A DNA stretch of 64,000 bases. It comes from Chryseobacterium sp. (lineage in GTDB: Bacteria; Bacteroidota; Bacteroidia; Flavobacteriales; Weeksellaceae). The position numbers and the translations under genes are program-made. The stretch covers positions 62,001-126,000 of the forward strand of contig JAGLBA010000003.1 in assembly GCA_018260475.1 (NCBI GenBank). Direction: 5' to 3'. The stretch's first letter is position 1. The number at the start of each line of letters is the position of its first letter. The notes beneath the pieces were generated by a model, which worked only from the letters and a program-made list of their open reading frames with translations, was not told the origin of the DNA and did no database searches. This document shows, piece after piece, positions 1-10,344 of this stretch.

Positions 1-576
1 CACATTTATTTTAAACAAAAAACGGTCGAGTTGAGCCTCCGGCAGGCGGTAAGTTCCCTCATGTTCTATTGGGTTTTGGGTTGCTACCACTAGGAAAGGT
101 TCATCCATATCGTGTTGCACGCCATCCACCGTGATTTGGCGCTCCTCCATCACTTCGAACAAAGCCGATTGTGTTTTGGCAGGGGCGCGGTTGATCTCAT
201 CAATAAGGATAAAATTTGAAAATACGGGCCCTTTTTTAAACTCAAACTCCGAAGTTTTTATACTAAATACCGAAGTTCCCAGTATGTCCGACGGCATCAA
301 ATCCGGAGTAAACTGTATCCGGCTAAAGCCTACATCCACCGTTTTTGCTAAAAGTTTAGCGGTAATAGTTTTTGCAACACCGGGAACGCCCTCTATCAGG
401 ACATGGCCGTTGGAAAGGAGCGCTGCCAGAAGATGCTCCACCATTTTCTCTTGTCCAACGATAACTTTCCCGATTTCGGACTTTATTTTTTCCATGCTGT
501 CGCGAAGTTTTCCCAAATCCAACCGTGGCTGGAAAGGCTGCGAAGTTTCGGCAGTATTTTGGTCTGATTGATTCAT
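1..576 (-). CDS. MoxR family AAA+ ATPase (partial, runs off the left edge)
   Basis: MoxR-type AAA+ ATPases are thought to act as chaperones that mature or insert partner proteins, often beside von Willebrand A and DUF58 proteins. The first 192 codons are present. Walker A is GVPGVAKT (about residues 63-70), Walker B is ILIDE (about 123-127), and the family stretch [10 protein letters not shown] follows before LPEAQLDRF; the reading frame is open to base 1. The ATG at 576 lies 30 bases after the stop of the DUF4350 gene, so this is the last visible member of a five-gene minus-strand operon. DUF58 and VWA genes would be expected beyond the left edge, but that is inference. Confidence 0.93.
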   Translation of the reverse strand, partial: MNQSDQNTAETSQPFQPRLDLGKLRDSMEKIKSEIGKVIVGQEKMVEHLLAALLSNGHVLIEGVPGVAKTITAKLLAKTVDVGFSRIQFTPDLMPSDILGTSVFSIKTSEFEFKKGPVFSNFILIDEINRAPAKTQSALFEVMEERQITVDGVQHDMDEPFLVVATQNPIEHEGTYRLPEAQLDRFLFKINV

Positions 577-606
577 ATTATTATGTTTAAAGGTGACTAT
601 TTTAAT

Positions 607-1800
607 TTACAAAATCTCATCCAGCAGGCGGTCCATTTTCAACAGATCTTCTTGGTATACAACGGCGTACGGGTCTTGTGATTTTTTGATTAAAACAATG
701 CCCTCATCAATTATTTCTAAATCTTTTCCCGTTTTAGCCTGTAATTTTTTGGCGAAATTAGCATCTAATTTTTGTGTGTCTATCGACAAATCCATACGGA
801 CACGGTGCAAGAAATATTGCGCTTTCTTCGCCATCATATCATGGAAATCTCCTTCTTGTAGGTAAAGATTCCCTATACTTTTCACAAATTCCACCGATTT
901 ATTTTGGGGAGCCTCGATTACTGGGACGATTCTTTGTTTTCTTTTAGCATTAAAAAAAGCAAACAAAAGCAGTCCTCCCAGGAAAAGTTGCCAAGCGTAT
1001 TTCAGCGGTGGGTTTGAGAGCAAAAAGGCTACGGGCGTTGTTTCCGAAGCCGTTAATTCATCATCTTGAATCGCAAACCAGACGGTTTCCCTATTCGGTA
1101 AATATGAAAAGACGCTTTCTAAATATTTTTCTCCCCCGGGTTTCAAAAGATAATAATTGGTCATAAAAAGTGGCTCGAGATGAAGATAAACTTGACCTCT
1201 TCCAAATTTTATTTTCACAAAATTAACATCTTTTACCAGTTGGTTTGTTTCCGTATACAAATCGGATCTATACTTAACAAATCCCAAAATTTCTATATCC
1301 TTTTTGAGCCTTTCGATATGCGCTACGGACGGTTTTTTATCTAATACCAAATGCGTCTTATTTAATTTAATATCGGTGAAGCCCATAAATGCTTTTTCAT
1401 CCCTATAGCCATCAGGATAAGGAATTTGGGTGCCCAAAGTATCTTTGATATTTGCCGGCAAATCGTTGCCTATAACCATTACAGACGACCCTTCTTCCGC
1501 ATTCTTCAGGATTTTCTTCCAGGAGGAATGGTCTATTTCCGGGTTGATGAGCAAGATATTATGCGGCTGCATTTTATTTTGCCTATAAAATTTAAAAGGG
1601 GAATCTTTGGTTCTTTTTAATTTTTTGTTAAAAAGTTCATCTGCTTCTTTATTAAAAACAAACAATCCGAATGGCGATTTTTTATCTACATCAAAATTCT
1701 TGCGCCAGTCTGTGACTTCAGTTTTGTTGATTTGTAAAATCCAGAGCAACACGATTACCACGATTAGCAGAATGCCGTATATTTTCAAAGTTTTATTCAT
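607..1800 (-). CDS. DUF4350 domain-containing membrane protein
   Basis: A 397-residue protein with an N-terminal membrane segment (about 5-23), a long extracytoplasmic region and a second hydrophobic segment (about 268-287) followed by a basic KRKQR stop-transfer and a cytoplasmic tail. This layout and the position between DUF4129 and MoxR genes fit the DUF4350 family, which has no known enzymatic activity. It starts three bases after the stop of the DUF4129 gene, so the two are co-transcribed. Its role is inferred only from context: a partner of the MoxR ATPase at the inner membrane. Confidence 0.8.
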   Translation of the reverse strand: MNKTLKIYGILLIVVIVLLWILQINKTEVTDWRKNFDVDKKSPFGLFVFNKEADELFNKKLKRTKDSPFKFYRQNKMQPHNILLINPEIDHSSWKKILKNAEEGSSVMVIGNDLPANIKDTLGTQIPYPDGYRDEKAFMGFTDIKLNKTHLVLDKKPSVAHIERLKKDIEILGFVKYRSDLYTETNQLVKDVNFVKIKFGRGQVYLHLEPLFMTNYYLLKPGGEKYLESVFSYLPNRETVWFAIQDDELTASETTPVAFLLSNPPLKYAWQLFLGGLLLFAFFNAKRKQRIVPVIEAPQNKSVEFVKSIGNLYLQEGDFHDMMAKKAQYFLHRVRMDLSIDTQKLDANFAKKLQAKTGKDLEIIDEGIVLIKKSQDPYAVVYQEDLLKMDRLLDEIL

Positions 1801-1803
1801 GTT

Positions 1804-2592
1804 TTAAACTTTAAAATTTTGAAAATGAGTAGCATATCTACTATAATCCTCTGCACTCACAGGGAATTCGCCATACCAAATATATTCAAAAATGCGGGCA
1901 AGTTCGCGAAAGTCATTCTTCAGATTTTGGTTCTGTAATTCCGCGATGTAATCCTGATTGGTTTTTTCCGGATGCCAAGAAATGGCGTTTTGATCCGTAA
2001 GTTTTTTCAATATTAAAAGAAACTGGTAGCGTATCGCCGAGCGGAAATCACCATTGCGTGTTGACTCAAAAATTAAATCCGGGAAATTCATCTCGTGGAT
2101 GTTTTCGGTGAGTTTCTCGTCACGAATTTGGATGGATTTGTTCTTTTTTCCAAAGAACCAACCGCCTTCTTTCTTAATCAAAAAACGGATGAAAAGATAC
2201 AGCACAAAACCTAAAGCGGCAATTCCTAATACCTTCAAAATATTTACGGTGATTGCACTCGCATTTCTGTAATTTCTTTGATCAAAAATAGATGATAAAA
2301 ACCTGATGATTCTACGCCGCAATTTTTGAAAAAAGGATTCTCGCAGTGGCATTTCGCGGTAGTCAAACTCGCGGCCTTGGTATTTTTTTCTAAAATCTCT
2401 TTTGATACTTCTTTCAAAAGTAGGATTGTTGGTTTGGATATCCTCTTTCAACACAATCCTTGCTGGGAATAGGCCTTTTTCTTGGTAAACCAAAGAATCC
2501 TCCTCAGAGAATTGCTCAGGCAGTGGCATGTGGCTTTGGGACAGAGCCGAAAATGCAGATAAGACAAACATAAAGGCTAAAAACTTACGCAT
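1804..2592 (-). CDS. DUF4129 domain-containing protein
   Basis: A 262-residue protein with a signal peptide (about 1-18, ending in SALS), a periplasmic stretch rich in charged residues, one membrane helix (about 115-138) and a C-terminal cytoplasmic DUF4129 region that ends in a typical conserved stretch (ARIFEYIWYGEFPVS). DUF4129 proteins are regular companions of MoxR ATPases; their biochemical role is unknown. The ATG overlaps the stop of the upstream membrane-protein gene by 8 bases, which implies translational coupling. Confidence 0.82.
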   Translation of the reverse strand: MRKFLAFMFVLSAFSALSQSHMPLPEQFSEEDSLVYQEKGLFPARIVLKEDIQTNNPTFERSIKRDFRKKYQGREFDYREMPLRESFFQKLRRRIIRFLSSIFDQRNYRNASAITVNILKVLGIAALGFVLYLFIRFLIKKEGGWFFGKKNKSIQIRDEKLTENIHEMNFPDLIFESTRNGDFRSAIRYQFLLILKKLTDQNAISWHPEKTNQDYIAELQNQNLKNDFRELARIFEYIWYGEFPVSAEDYSRYATHFQNFKV

Positions 2593-3553
2593 CTCGTGTA
2601 CCTATTCTATCTATTTCCGAAAGTGAAACGCTGCGGTGAAGATCGATACGGCTGTCGTAATACATAAATCCTGAATTTACATACAGAAAATTCGATAAAA
2701 TGATGGAGGCAAGAATGGAAATAGCATAAATGGCAAAAACCATCCAACCCATTGTCCCTTCAAAAGGATTAGCTTGAATTTTACCACTCTGCGCGCCGGC
2801 GATAGCACTACCCATCATCATAAACATCGGAATCATAGTGAACACCGAAATAATCACTTGGATCACCATGTACATAACTGTGGTAGCTGCCCAATATTTC
2901 CAAAAAGGCGATTTATCTGCTCCATTTTGATAGGAAAATTGCGCTCGAATAGCATAACTAAGAGACGCGAAAAACCCTTTTTTGGTGTGGAAATAATCAT
3001 ACAAAAGGAATTGGATAACATTAATAATAGCAGGAAGGAGGATGAAAAGAAGCGGAATCCCGATTATGATGAAAATCAGCATCACTGAGACGCCTAAAAC
3101 GATCCCGATAAGCGGCGTTATAATGAACATCATCCCTAAAGCGAAAAGGATAAAACGGCTAACCTGAGATTTAATATCGGCTAGAATTTGATCCATAGTT
3201 ATGGATTTAGCTCCCGTTTCGCTCACGCGTTTCATGTACAGCACCGGGAAAAGGTAACTGAACAACATCAACACAAGATACAATATGAGAATAAGAATGG
3301 AAACTAATATGAGTATCACATTGTTTTCTTCGAAGTAGCGCTCGAAATAGCGGGTTTGATCGGCCGAATCCATTGTAAACATTTGAGAAAATATCTCGCC
3401 AAAACCAAAAACTATTAAAGCAAGCAATAGAATGATTATCAGACCATTGATTATAGTGTAGTTTTTAAAATAGTTCTTACCATATTCTTTGAAGAAAAGA
3501 AAAGTATCGCTAATGAAACTGCTGAAATCTCTTTTTTTATAAAAGTGTATCAT
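2585..3553 (-). CDS. Polytopic membrane protein of the MoxR/SpoIIM operon
   Basis: A 322-residue integral membrane protein with about six or seven hydrophobic segments, including strong ones near residues 38-58, 80-105, 140-165, 165-195 and 235-260. I place the start at ATG 3553 (MIHFYKK...), not at the upstream in-frame start near 3622, because the latter would lie deep inside the SpoIIM gene. The chosen start overlaps that gene's end by 17 bases, a usual operon overlap. No catalytic motif is visible. In related genomes an unnamed membrane protein sits at this place between SpoIIM and DUF4129; function unknown. Confidence 0.78.
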   Translation of the reverse strand: MIHFYKKRDFSSFISDTFLFFKEYGKNYFKNYTIINGLIIILLLALIVFGFGEIFSQMFTMDSADQTRYFERYFEENNVILILVSILILILYLVLMLFSYLFPVLYMKRVSETGAKSITMDQILADIKSQVSRFILFALGMMFIITPLIGIVLGVSVMLIFIIIGIPLLFILLPAIINVIQFLLYDYFHTKKGFFASLSYAIRAQFSYQNGADKSPFWKYWAATTVMYMVIQVIISVFTMIPMFMMMGSAIAGAQSGKIQANPFEGTMGWMVFAIYAISILASIILSNFLYVNSGFMYYDSRIDLHRSVSLSEIDRIGTRDA

Positions 3554-4511
3554 GATTATGTTTTTTAAAGACAATATGCGGATAAATAAAATAGTAATAA
3601 CCAATAAGTCCGAGACATCCAAAAATAATGAAAGCGTTTAAAAAACCAGGCATCACCAAGGCGTAGCGCGTGACGAAACCTTCCAAAATCCCGGCAATGA
3701 TGGTAAATGGAACAGAACTCAAAAAAATCTTGAAAGCATCTTGAAATCCAATTTTAAATGAATCCAAACGGGAATAGGTTTTTGGGAAAAGAATAGAAGC
3801 ACCCAGGACCAAGCCCGCAGCAGTCTCTACCACCATGCTGAAAATCTCAAAAGTCCCGTGGATCCAGATGCCCTTTGCACTGGATTTCAGTTCGCCGTGC
3901 TCGTGAAAAAAATACTGGAAAGACCCGAGCATAATACTGTTTTGAAGCAGTGCAAACAAAGTCCCGATGCCGCCGAAAACGCCATAGACAAACAACTTCG
4001 TTCCGACCATGAGGTTATTGAAAATTATTCCCGTGGCGCTGCCCCAGTTGCTACCCGATTGGTATACGGCCACAGGATTTCCTTTCTCTATGTTCTCGAT
4101 CGTCATGTTCACATAATCTTCTCCGAGAATGGTTTTTACAAATTCCTTATCATAGTGCGCCGAAAGTACGCCGATCATCGTAAACAAGATAAAAAAAGCA
4201 AACGCATAATAAAGAAACCTTCGATAATGATACACCAATAGCGGCACTTCGGTTTTGAAAAAATAAAAAAGTCGGTTGCGTTCTACCCTTCTAGTTTTAT
4301 AAATCCGTTGGAATATTTGCCCCGATAAATGGTTGAGATAAATTGTAGTTTTACTTTTTGGGTAATAAGTTTTTGCAAAAGAAAGGTCATTGATGAGGTT
4401 TATGTACAAGGACGACAACTCATCAGGATTTTTTTTGATTTTCCCCTGAAGCACTTGCTCTATTCCCAGCCATTTTTCTTTATTTTGCTTAATAAACGCG
4501 ACTTCTCTCAT
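3537..4511 (-). CDS. Stage II sporulation protein M family membrane protein
   Basis: A 324-residue protein with a soluble N-terminal part of about 95 residues and then several membrane helices (about 98-118, 165-195, 205-240, 255-280, 290-315). The segment near GIWIHGTFEIFSMVVE matches the conserved core of the SpoIIM/DUF95 family. The organism is not a spore former by other signs; in Bacteroidota this family belongs to the MoxR operon and is thought to be a membrane partner. It is the first gene of the minus-strand operon and is divergent from the RDD gene, with 24 bases between the start codons. Confidence 0.85.
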   Translation of the reverse strand: MREVAFIKQNKEKWLGIEQVLQGKIKKNPDELSSLYINLINDLSFAKTYYPKSKTTIYLNHLSGQIFQRIYKTRRVERNRLFYFFKTEVPLLVYHYRRFLYYAFAFFILFTMIGVLSAHYDKEFVKTILGEDYVNMTIENIEKGNPVAVYQSGSNWGSATGIIFNNLMVGTKLFVYGVFGGIGTLFALLQNSIMLGSFQYFFHEHGELKSSAKGIWIHGTFEIFSMVVETAAGLVLGASILFPKTYSRLDSFKIGFQDAFKIFLSSVPFTIIAGILEGFVTRYALVMPGFLNAFIIFGCLGLIGYYYFIYPHIVFKKHNHDTLL

Positions 4512-4535
4512 ATCTAATGCTAAAATATTAAATAA

Positions 4536-5285
4536 ATGTCACTTATCGCTATAAACACTTCACAAAATGTAAATGTTGAATTTACACTTGCCGGAATCGG
4601 TGACCGGATAGTCGCCTTCATCGTCGATATGCTCATTAAAATAGCCTATATCGTCGTGCTTTTCTTGATACTGTTTTACTGGTTGAGATTTGAGAATTAT
4701 CTGGATGATTTGGATCAATGGTCGGCCATGGCAGTCATAATATTTTTGACATTACCAGTACACATTTACACTTTGGTTTGTGAAAGCCTGATGGAGGGAC
4801 AGACTTTTGGCAAAAAAGCATTAAAAATAAAGGTGGTAAAGATTGATGGTTACCAAGCTGGATTCAGCGATTATATGATGCGCTGGGTATTTCGGCTGGT
4901 AGATATTTACAGTAATTCCGGCATCGTAGGCGTCATTTTCATTATCACTTCAAAAAACAACCAACGGCTCGGCGATATGGCTTCTGGAACTGCCGTTATC
5001 TCATTGAAAAGTGATGTAACAGTGGCGCACACTATTATAGAAGAATTAAAAACAGGTTACGCCCCGGTTTTCCCACAAGTGGTGGCGTTGAGTGATGGCG
5101 ATGTGCGCATCATCAAAGAAAATTTTCAAAAAGCCAGCCACGCCAACGATCAAAAAATATTAAAACAACTCACTGAGAAGGTAAAAGATGTTTTGAAAAT
5201 AGAAATTTTGCCGGATGGATTCTCCAACAGAGCTTTTTTGGACACCGTGATAAAAGATTATAATTTTTATACGGGCAAAGATTAA
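4536..5285 (+). CDS. RDD family membrane protein
   Basis: A 249-residue protein. The RDD domain fills about residues 10-150: GIGDRIVAFIVD carries the family's Arg-Asp, and FGKKALKIKVV, MRWVFRLVDI and NQRLGDMASGT are the expected conserved blocks. There are three membrane helices. The C-terminal 90 residues are soluble and charged. RDD proteins are linked to transport or membrane stress, but the substrate is not known. It is divergent from the SpoIIM gene, a pairing that is common in Bacteroidota. Confidence 0.88.
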   Translation: MSLIAINTSQNVNVEFTLAGIGDRIVAFIVDMLIKIAYIVVLFLILFYWLRFENYLDDLDQWSAMAVIIFLTLPVHIYTLVCESLMEGQTFGKKALKIKVVKIDGYQAGFSDYMMRWVFRLVDIYSNSGIVGVIFIITSKNNQRLGDMASGTAVISLKSDVTVAHTIIEELKTGYAPVFPQVVALSDGDVRIIKENFQKASHANDQKILKQLTEKVKDVLKIEILPDGFSNRAFLDTVIKDYNFYTGKD

Positions 5286-5335
5286 CGCTTTGGCAGAATT
5301 TTTGTGCTGAATTTCGCTACTAAAACTATAAAATT

Positions 5336-5623
5336 ATGCAATTTGTGAATGAGAAATCCGGCAACGGAGGCGTGATTCGTCTAACTATTGAGACTGAAGA
5401 AGTAGGCAGACTGAACTACACAATTTTCCCGGAAGACAAGACATTGGTAATCTCCTATGTGATGGTGCATTCTAAATTTGAAGGCCGCGGGATGGGCAAG
5501 GCTTTGGTAGAAGAGGGAATTAAATTCGCCAGAGAAAACGACTGGAAGGTATCGCCACATTGCTCCTACGCACGCAGTGTGATGAGCAGAATGAGCGATT
5601 TGGATGATGTGCTCATCCAGTAA
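5336..5623 (+). CDS. Small GNAT-type N-acetyltransferase (YjdJ-like)
   Basis: A 95-residue protein of the short GNAT class (Acetyltransf_CG/YjdJ), which uses acetyl-CoA; the acceptor is unknown. The acetyl-CoA loop GRGMGKALV is at about residues 49-57 and is preceded by VISYVMVHSKFEG. The C-terminal half has the family's CSYARSV stretch. The length is full for this class. It stands alone: a terminator hairpin follows directly, and the next gene is convergent. Confidence 0.85.
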   Translation: MQFVNEKSGNGGVIRLTIETEEVGRLNYTIFPEDKTLVISYVMVHSKFEGRGMGKALVEEGIKFARENDWKVSPHCSYARSVMSRMSDLDDVLIQ

Positions 5624-5632
5624 TGCAAAATA

Positions 5633-5664
5633 TAAAAGCCGGAGAAAGTTTCTTCGGCTTTTTT
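5633..5664 (+). terminator. Rho-independent terminator after the GNAT gene
   Basis: A GC-containing stem with arms AAAAGCCG and CGGCTTTT, plus an inner AGAAA/TTTCT pairing, is followed by a run of six T. It lies 10 bases after the GNAT stop and may also serve the convergent yebC gene, though the T-run is weaker on that side. Confidence 0.85.
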
Positions 5665-5678
5665 CATTTTTGTTTTTA

Positions 5679-6419
5679 TTAAAGACTTTCCATGAGTTCG
5701 TCCGTGATTTCCATATTGTGATACACATTCTGAACATCATCATCTTCCTCGAAACGGTCTAGCATTTTCATATTCGCTTTGAATTGTTCTGCGTTTACCT
5801 CTTTCGTATTGTTGGCGATGCGCTGTAGTTCGGAGCTTTTAGCCTCGATTTTCAATTCGTCCAGTTTGTGCGACATGGAACCAAAATCCTCGAATGCAGT
5901 AGTGATCATCACTTCATCTTCATCTTGATCTATTTCTTCTGCACCGCCATCTATCATTTCCATTTCAAAATCGTCCCAAGGCATTGTAATAGCTGCCTTA
6001 TCAATAGAAAAAATTCCTTTTCTGTCGAACACAAAAGCTAATTCTCCATTTTTTCCTAAACTACCTTCAAATTTGTTGAAAATTGCCCTTACATTGGCAA
6101 CTGTTCTCGTAGGATTATTGGTAGTACATTCCACAAAGAAAGCTACTCCGCCTTGTCCGTAACCTTCATAAGTGATTTCTTCATAGTTTTCCGCATCTGC
6201 GCCGCTCGCTTTTTTGATAGCTCTTTCCACATTGTCTTTCGGCATATTGGCACCTTTCGCATTGTTGATACATCTGCGGAGTGCAGGATTGGCATCCGGA
6301 TCCGCGCCGCCTGCTTTTACGGCGAGGGCAATATCTTTACCAATTTTAGAGAATGTTTTGGCCATCTTATCCCAGCGGGCCATTTTTGATGCTTTTCTAT
6401 ATTCGAACGCGCGTCCCAT
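5679..6419 (-). CDS. YebC/PmpR family regulatory protein
   Basis: A 246-residue YebC/TACO1-family protein. These proteins were long called transcriptional regulators; later work ties members to ribosome rescue at difficult proline motifs. The N-terminal block (KMARWDKMAKTFSKIGKDI, ADPDANPALRRCINNAKGANMP) and the central TYEGYGQGGVAFFVE motif are diagnostic. The acidic C-terminal region (about 150-246) is also typical. It starts with MGRAFEYRKASK, the usual N-terminus in this phylum. A TAATTTTG box lies 18 bases upstream on the minus strand. Confidence 0.93.
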   Translation of the reverse strand: MGRAFEYRKASKMARWDKMAKTFSKIGKDIALAVKAGGADPDANPALRRCINNAKGANMPKDNVERAIKKASGADAENYEEITYEGYGQGGVAFFVECTTNNPTRTVANVRAIFNKFEGSLGKNGELAFVFDRKGIFSIDKAAITMPWDDFEMEMIDGGAEEIDQDEDEVMITTAFEDFGSMSHKLDELKIEAKSSELQRIANNTKEVNAEQFKANMKMLDRFEEDDDVQNVYHNMEITDELMESL

Positions 6420-6437
6420 AAATTTTTTTTATTTTGG

Positions 6438-6445
6438 CAAAATTA
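6438..6445 (-). promoter_or_regulatory. Bacteroidota -7 box for yebC
   Basis: On the minus strand this reads TAATTTTG (consensus TAnnTTTG). It ends 18 bases before the yebC ATG. No TTG -33 element is seen at the usual distance. Confidence 0.5.
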
Positions 6446-6463
6446 CTTAAAATCGCAGAATAA

Positions 6464-6494
6464 AAAAACGCCCTCCATATGGAGAGCGTTTGAT
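6464..6494 (-). terminator. Rho-independent terminator after ompA-like gene
   Basis: An almost perfect palindrome built on CTCCATATGGAG with flanking AAACGC/GCGTTT arms. Read on the minus strand it is followed by seven T, and it lies about 20 bases after the stop of the OmpA gene. Confidence 0.85.
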
Positions 6495-6513
6495 TTATAA
6501 AGAAAACTTTAAA

Positions 6514-7935
6514 TTATTTTCTTTTTCTAACTACTTTTTTCTTCACTACAGGAAGATCAGATTTCTGAAGTGCATCCCAAGCAGCACCGTTTACGGCCTC
6601 TACTACTACTTTTCTGTCAGCTTCTCTTTCTGCGTTAGATGCTGATTCAGATACAACAGCGTCTCTTTCACCTACACCTACCGATTTCAATTGGCTACCA
6701 TTTACACCTCTTTGTTCCAAAGCAGCAACTACAGCAGCAGCTCTTTTTCTAGAAAGGTTTAAATTGTAAGTATCGCTACCTTTCTTATCTGTGTGACCAG
6801 TAAGTAGGAATGTACCACCGTTAGAAGACTTGATTACTTCTGCTGCTTGGTCAATTTTAACCCCAGACTCAGATTTGATAGTTGCTTTGTTGAAATCAAA
6901 GTAGATACCTTTCAATGCACCAGTAGCTTCTTCAGCGAATGCAGACTGAGGTTTAGGGCAACCATTGTATTCAGCCAATCCTGGTACAGTAGGACAAGCA
7001 TCATCTTTATCTAGGATACCATCGTTATCAGTATCTGGCCAAGGGCAACCTTTGTTTTCAGCTGGACCTGCAACAGTAGGACAAGCATCATCTTTATCAA
7101 CTACACCGTCGCCGTCTGTGTCTGGCCAAGGGCAACCATTGTTTTCAACTGGACCTGCAACATCTTTACATTGGTCATCTTTATCTGGAACGCCATCACC
7201 GTCAGTATCTGGGCAACCTTGGAATTCAGGAAGACCTGGTTCATCCGGGCAAAGATCATCTTTGTCTAGGATTCCGTCTTTATCTCTATCTGTGTTTCCG
7301 AATTTGAACAATAGGGAAGCAGATGCTTGCCAGAAGTTAGGAGCAACAGATTTGTTACCTGGAGTAGATACATAATCACCTTGGATACCAAGACCGAAGT
7401 TTTTAGTCAACCAAAAGTTAGATCCAAGACCTGTAGCAAGAGCAAAGTGGTTTGCACCAAGTTTTTCGCCATCACCATTTACAAGGCTTGTTCCAGAGTA
7501 ATCGTGTCTTAGGTAGTTAGCTCCTACTCTTACATAAGGATCGAAGAAAGACTCCTCATCCCAAAGAGAAGCAAATTTAAACTGAAGACCAAGACCTGTC
7601 ATCAACATAAATTCTTTACCCATTCCATATTTTTTGTTGTCAACATTCCCTACGGAAGTTTGCCAATCTAAAACTATACCTTTAGCAAGATTTCTTGCAA
7701 CAGTAAGTTTTGATAATGGTGGAGTAATGGTGAAGTCGTTAATGTTATACAACTGTCCAATTTTGTCACCACCAAAAGCGGTAGAGAGAACATCGCCTGC
7801 CTTACCACCAGCGGCAACATGGTTTACTCCGTGAGCACCAACCCCGATAAGCCAAGGATTGCTGGTCGTTTGAGCAAACACAGTAGAGGCAATTGTAAGT
7901 GCCAATGCTGAGATTCCTAATTTTAGATTTTTCAT
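6514..7935 (-). CDS. OmpA family outer membrane protein with thrombospondin type-3 repeats
   Basis: A 473-residue outer-membrane protein. A signal peptide covers about 1-21 (cleavage after VFA). An eight-stranded barrel-like region spans about 25-212. A calcium-binding linker of type-3 repeats follows (about 214-330), with DTDGDGVPDKDD and similar DxDxDGxxD units and paired cysteines (ENNGCPWPDTDGDG). The OmpA/MotB peptidoglycan-binding domain is at about 340-445 (YFDFNKATI, LTGHTDKKGSDTYNLNLSRKRA). The tail is basic (KKKVVRKRK). It anchors the outer membrane to the cell wall. A strong promoter and terminator flank it, so it is monocistronic and probably abundant. Confidence 0.95.
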   Translation of the reverse strand: MKNLKLGISALALTIASTVFAQTTSNPWLIGVGAHGVNHVAAGGKAGDVLSTAFGGDKIGQLYNINDFTITPPLSKLTVARNLAKGIVLDWQTSVGNVDNKKYGMGKEFMLMTGLGLQFKFASLWDEESFFDPYVRVGANYLRHDYSGTSLVNGDGEKLGANHFALATGLGSNFWLTKNFGLGIQGDYVSTPGNKSVAPNFWQASASLLFKFGNTDRDKDGILDKDDLCPDEPGLPEFQGCPDTDGDGVPDKDDQCKDVAGPVENNGCPWPDTDGDGVVDKDDACPTVAGPAENKGCPWPDTDNDGILDKDDACPTVPGLAEYNGCPKPQSAFAEEATGALKGIYFDFNKATIKSESGVKIDQAAEVIKSSNGGTFLLTGHTDKKGSDTYNLNLSRKRAAAVVAALEQRGVNGSQLKSVGVGERDAVVSESASNAEREADRKVVVEAVNGAAWDALQKSDLPVVKKKVVRKRK

Positions 7936-7971
7936 AGAAATAGAATTAAATGATTAATTAATTTATAATTG

Positions 7972-8003
7972 CAAAATAAATACAAAATTTCCTTACTGAC
8001 AAA
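7972..8003 (-). promoter_or_regulatory. Promoter of the OmpA-like gene
   Basis: On the minus strand TTTG (-33) is followed after 20 bases by TTATTTTG (-7, one base off TAnnTTTG). The box ends 36 bases before the ATG. The spacing matches the Bacteroidota primary sigma factor. Confidence 0.65.
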
Positions 8004-8020
8004 GTTTTACAAGAGTTTTT

Positions 8021-8479
8021 TTAACTTTTCTTTAGCAATCTTCCCAAATCTCTCTTGTTTTCTCTGTCTTTTATAGCTTCTCTCTTGTCGTAGAGCTTCT
8101 TACCTCTACCCAGAGCGATCAAAATCTTCGCCTTGCCTGCATCATTTATATATAGCTTTAGCGGAACAATTGTATTTCCGGCATCTTTTGCTAATTTCTC
8201 AAATTTCTGCAGTTGTTTTTTGTGCAATAGCAATTTCCGTTCCCTTTTAGTCTTATGGTTGTAAAAAGTACCCAATTTGTACTCATCTATCATCATATTA
8301 ATAATGAAGAGTTCCCCATTTATAAATTGACAAAAACTTTCCGTGATGCTTGCCTTGGAAGAGCGCAAGGACTTTATTTCAGTTCCAGTAAGCACAATTC
8401 CAGCCTCAGTTTCTTCTGAAAGCTCATATTCAAAGCGCGCTCTTTTATTAAAAATGTTTATCGTTTTTTGTATTTTCAT
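8021..8479 (-). CDS. smpB: SsrA-binding protein SmpB
   Basis: SmpB (152 residues, usual length) binds tmRNA and brings it to stalled ribosomes for trans-translation. The motifs are clear: an N-terminal KTINIFNKRARFEYEL, the core GIVLTGTEIKSLR, and the C-terminal tail with GRGKKLYDKREAIKDRE and basic residues that enter the mRNA channel. The tmRNA gene itself is not in the window. The gene is divergent from the ABC-F gene. Confidence 0.96.
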   Translation of the reverse strand: MKIQKTINIFNKRARFEYELSEETEAGIVLTGTEIKSLRSSKASITESFCQFINGELFIINMMIDEYKLGTFYNHKTKRERKLLLHKKQLQKFEKLAKDAGNTIVPLKLYINDAGKAKILIALGRGKKLYDKREAIKDRENKRDLGRLLKKS

Positions 8480-8531
8480 TTGAAGTAGATTTAACCGTTC
8501 AAAATCCGTACCTAAACATAGGATATGGTAA

Positions 8532-10202
<1,671 letters not shown>

Positions 10203-10220
10203 GCGATCGCTAAGCAAATT

Positions 10221-10253
10221 AAACTGTCTGATTTATATTGGGCAGTTTTTTTT
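10221..10253 (+). terminator. Rho-independent terminator after the ABC-F gene
   Basis: Arms AAACTGTC and GGCAGTTT form an 8-bp stem with one G-T pair, followed by a T-run. It sits about 20 bases after the stop. Confidence 0.8.
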
Positions 10254-10332
10254 GTTTAAAATCCTACTAAATCATGTTTAAATCAAGTAGTGCGTTTTTG
10301 ACTATGCAAAATATCATAAAAAATTTTTTGCC

Positions 10333-10340
10333 TAAATTTG
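10333..10340 (+). promoter_or_regulatory. -7 box four bases before recJ: leaderless promoter candidate
   Basis: TAAATTTG ends exactly four bases (TCAA) before the recJ ATG. With the usual Bacteroidota geometry transcription would begin at or next to the A of the start codon. Confidence 0.6.
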
Positions 10341-10344
10341 TCAA

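Noticed and set aside
3554..3622. Longer N-terminus for the membrane protein ending at 2585
   Set aside because: It would lie inside the SpoIIM gene; the start at 3553 gives a normal short overlap.
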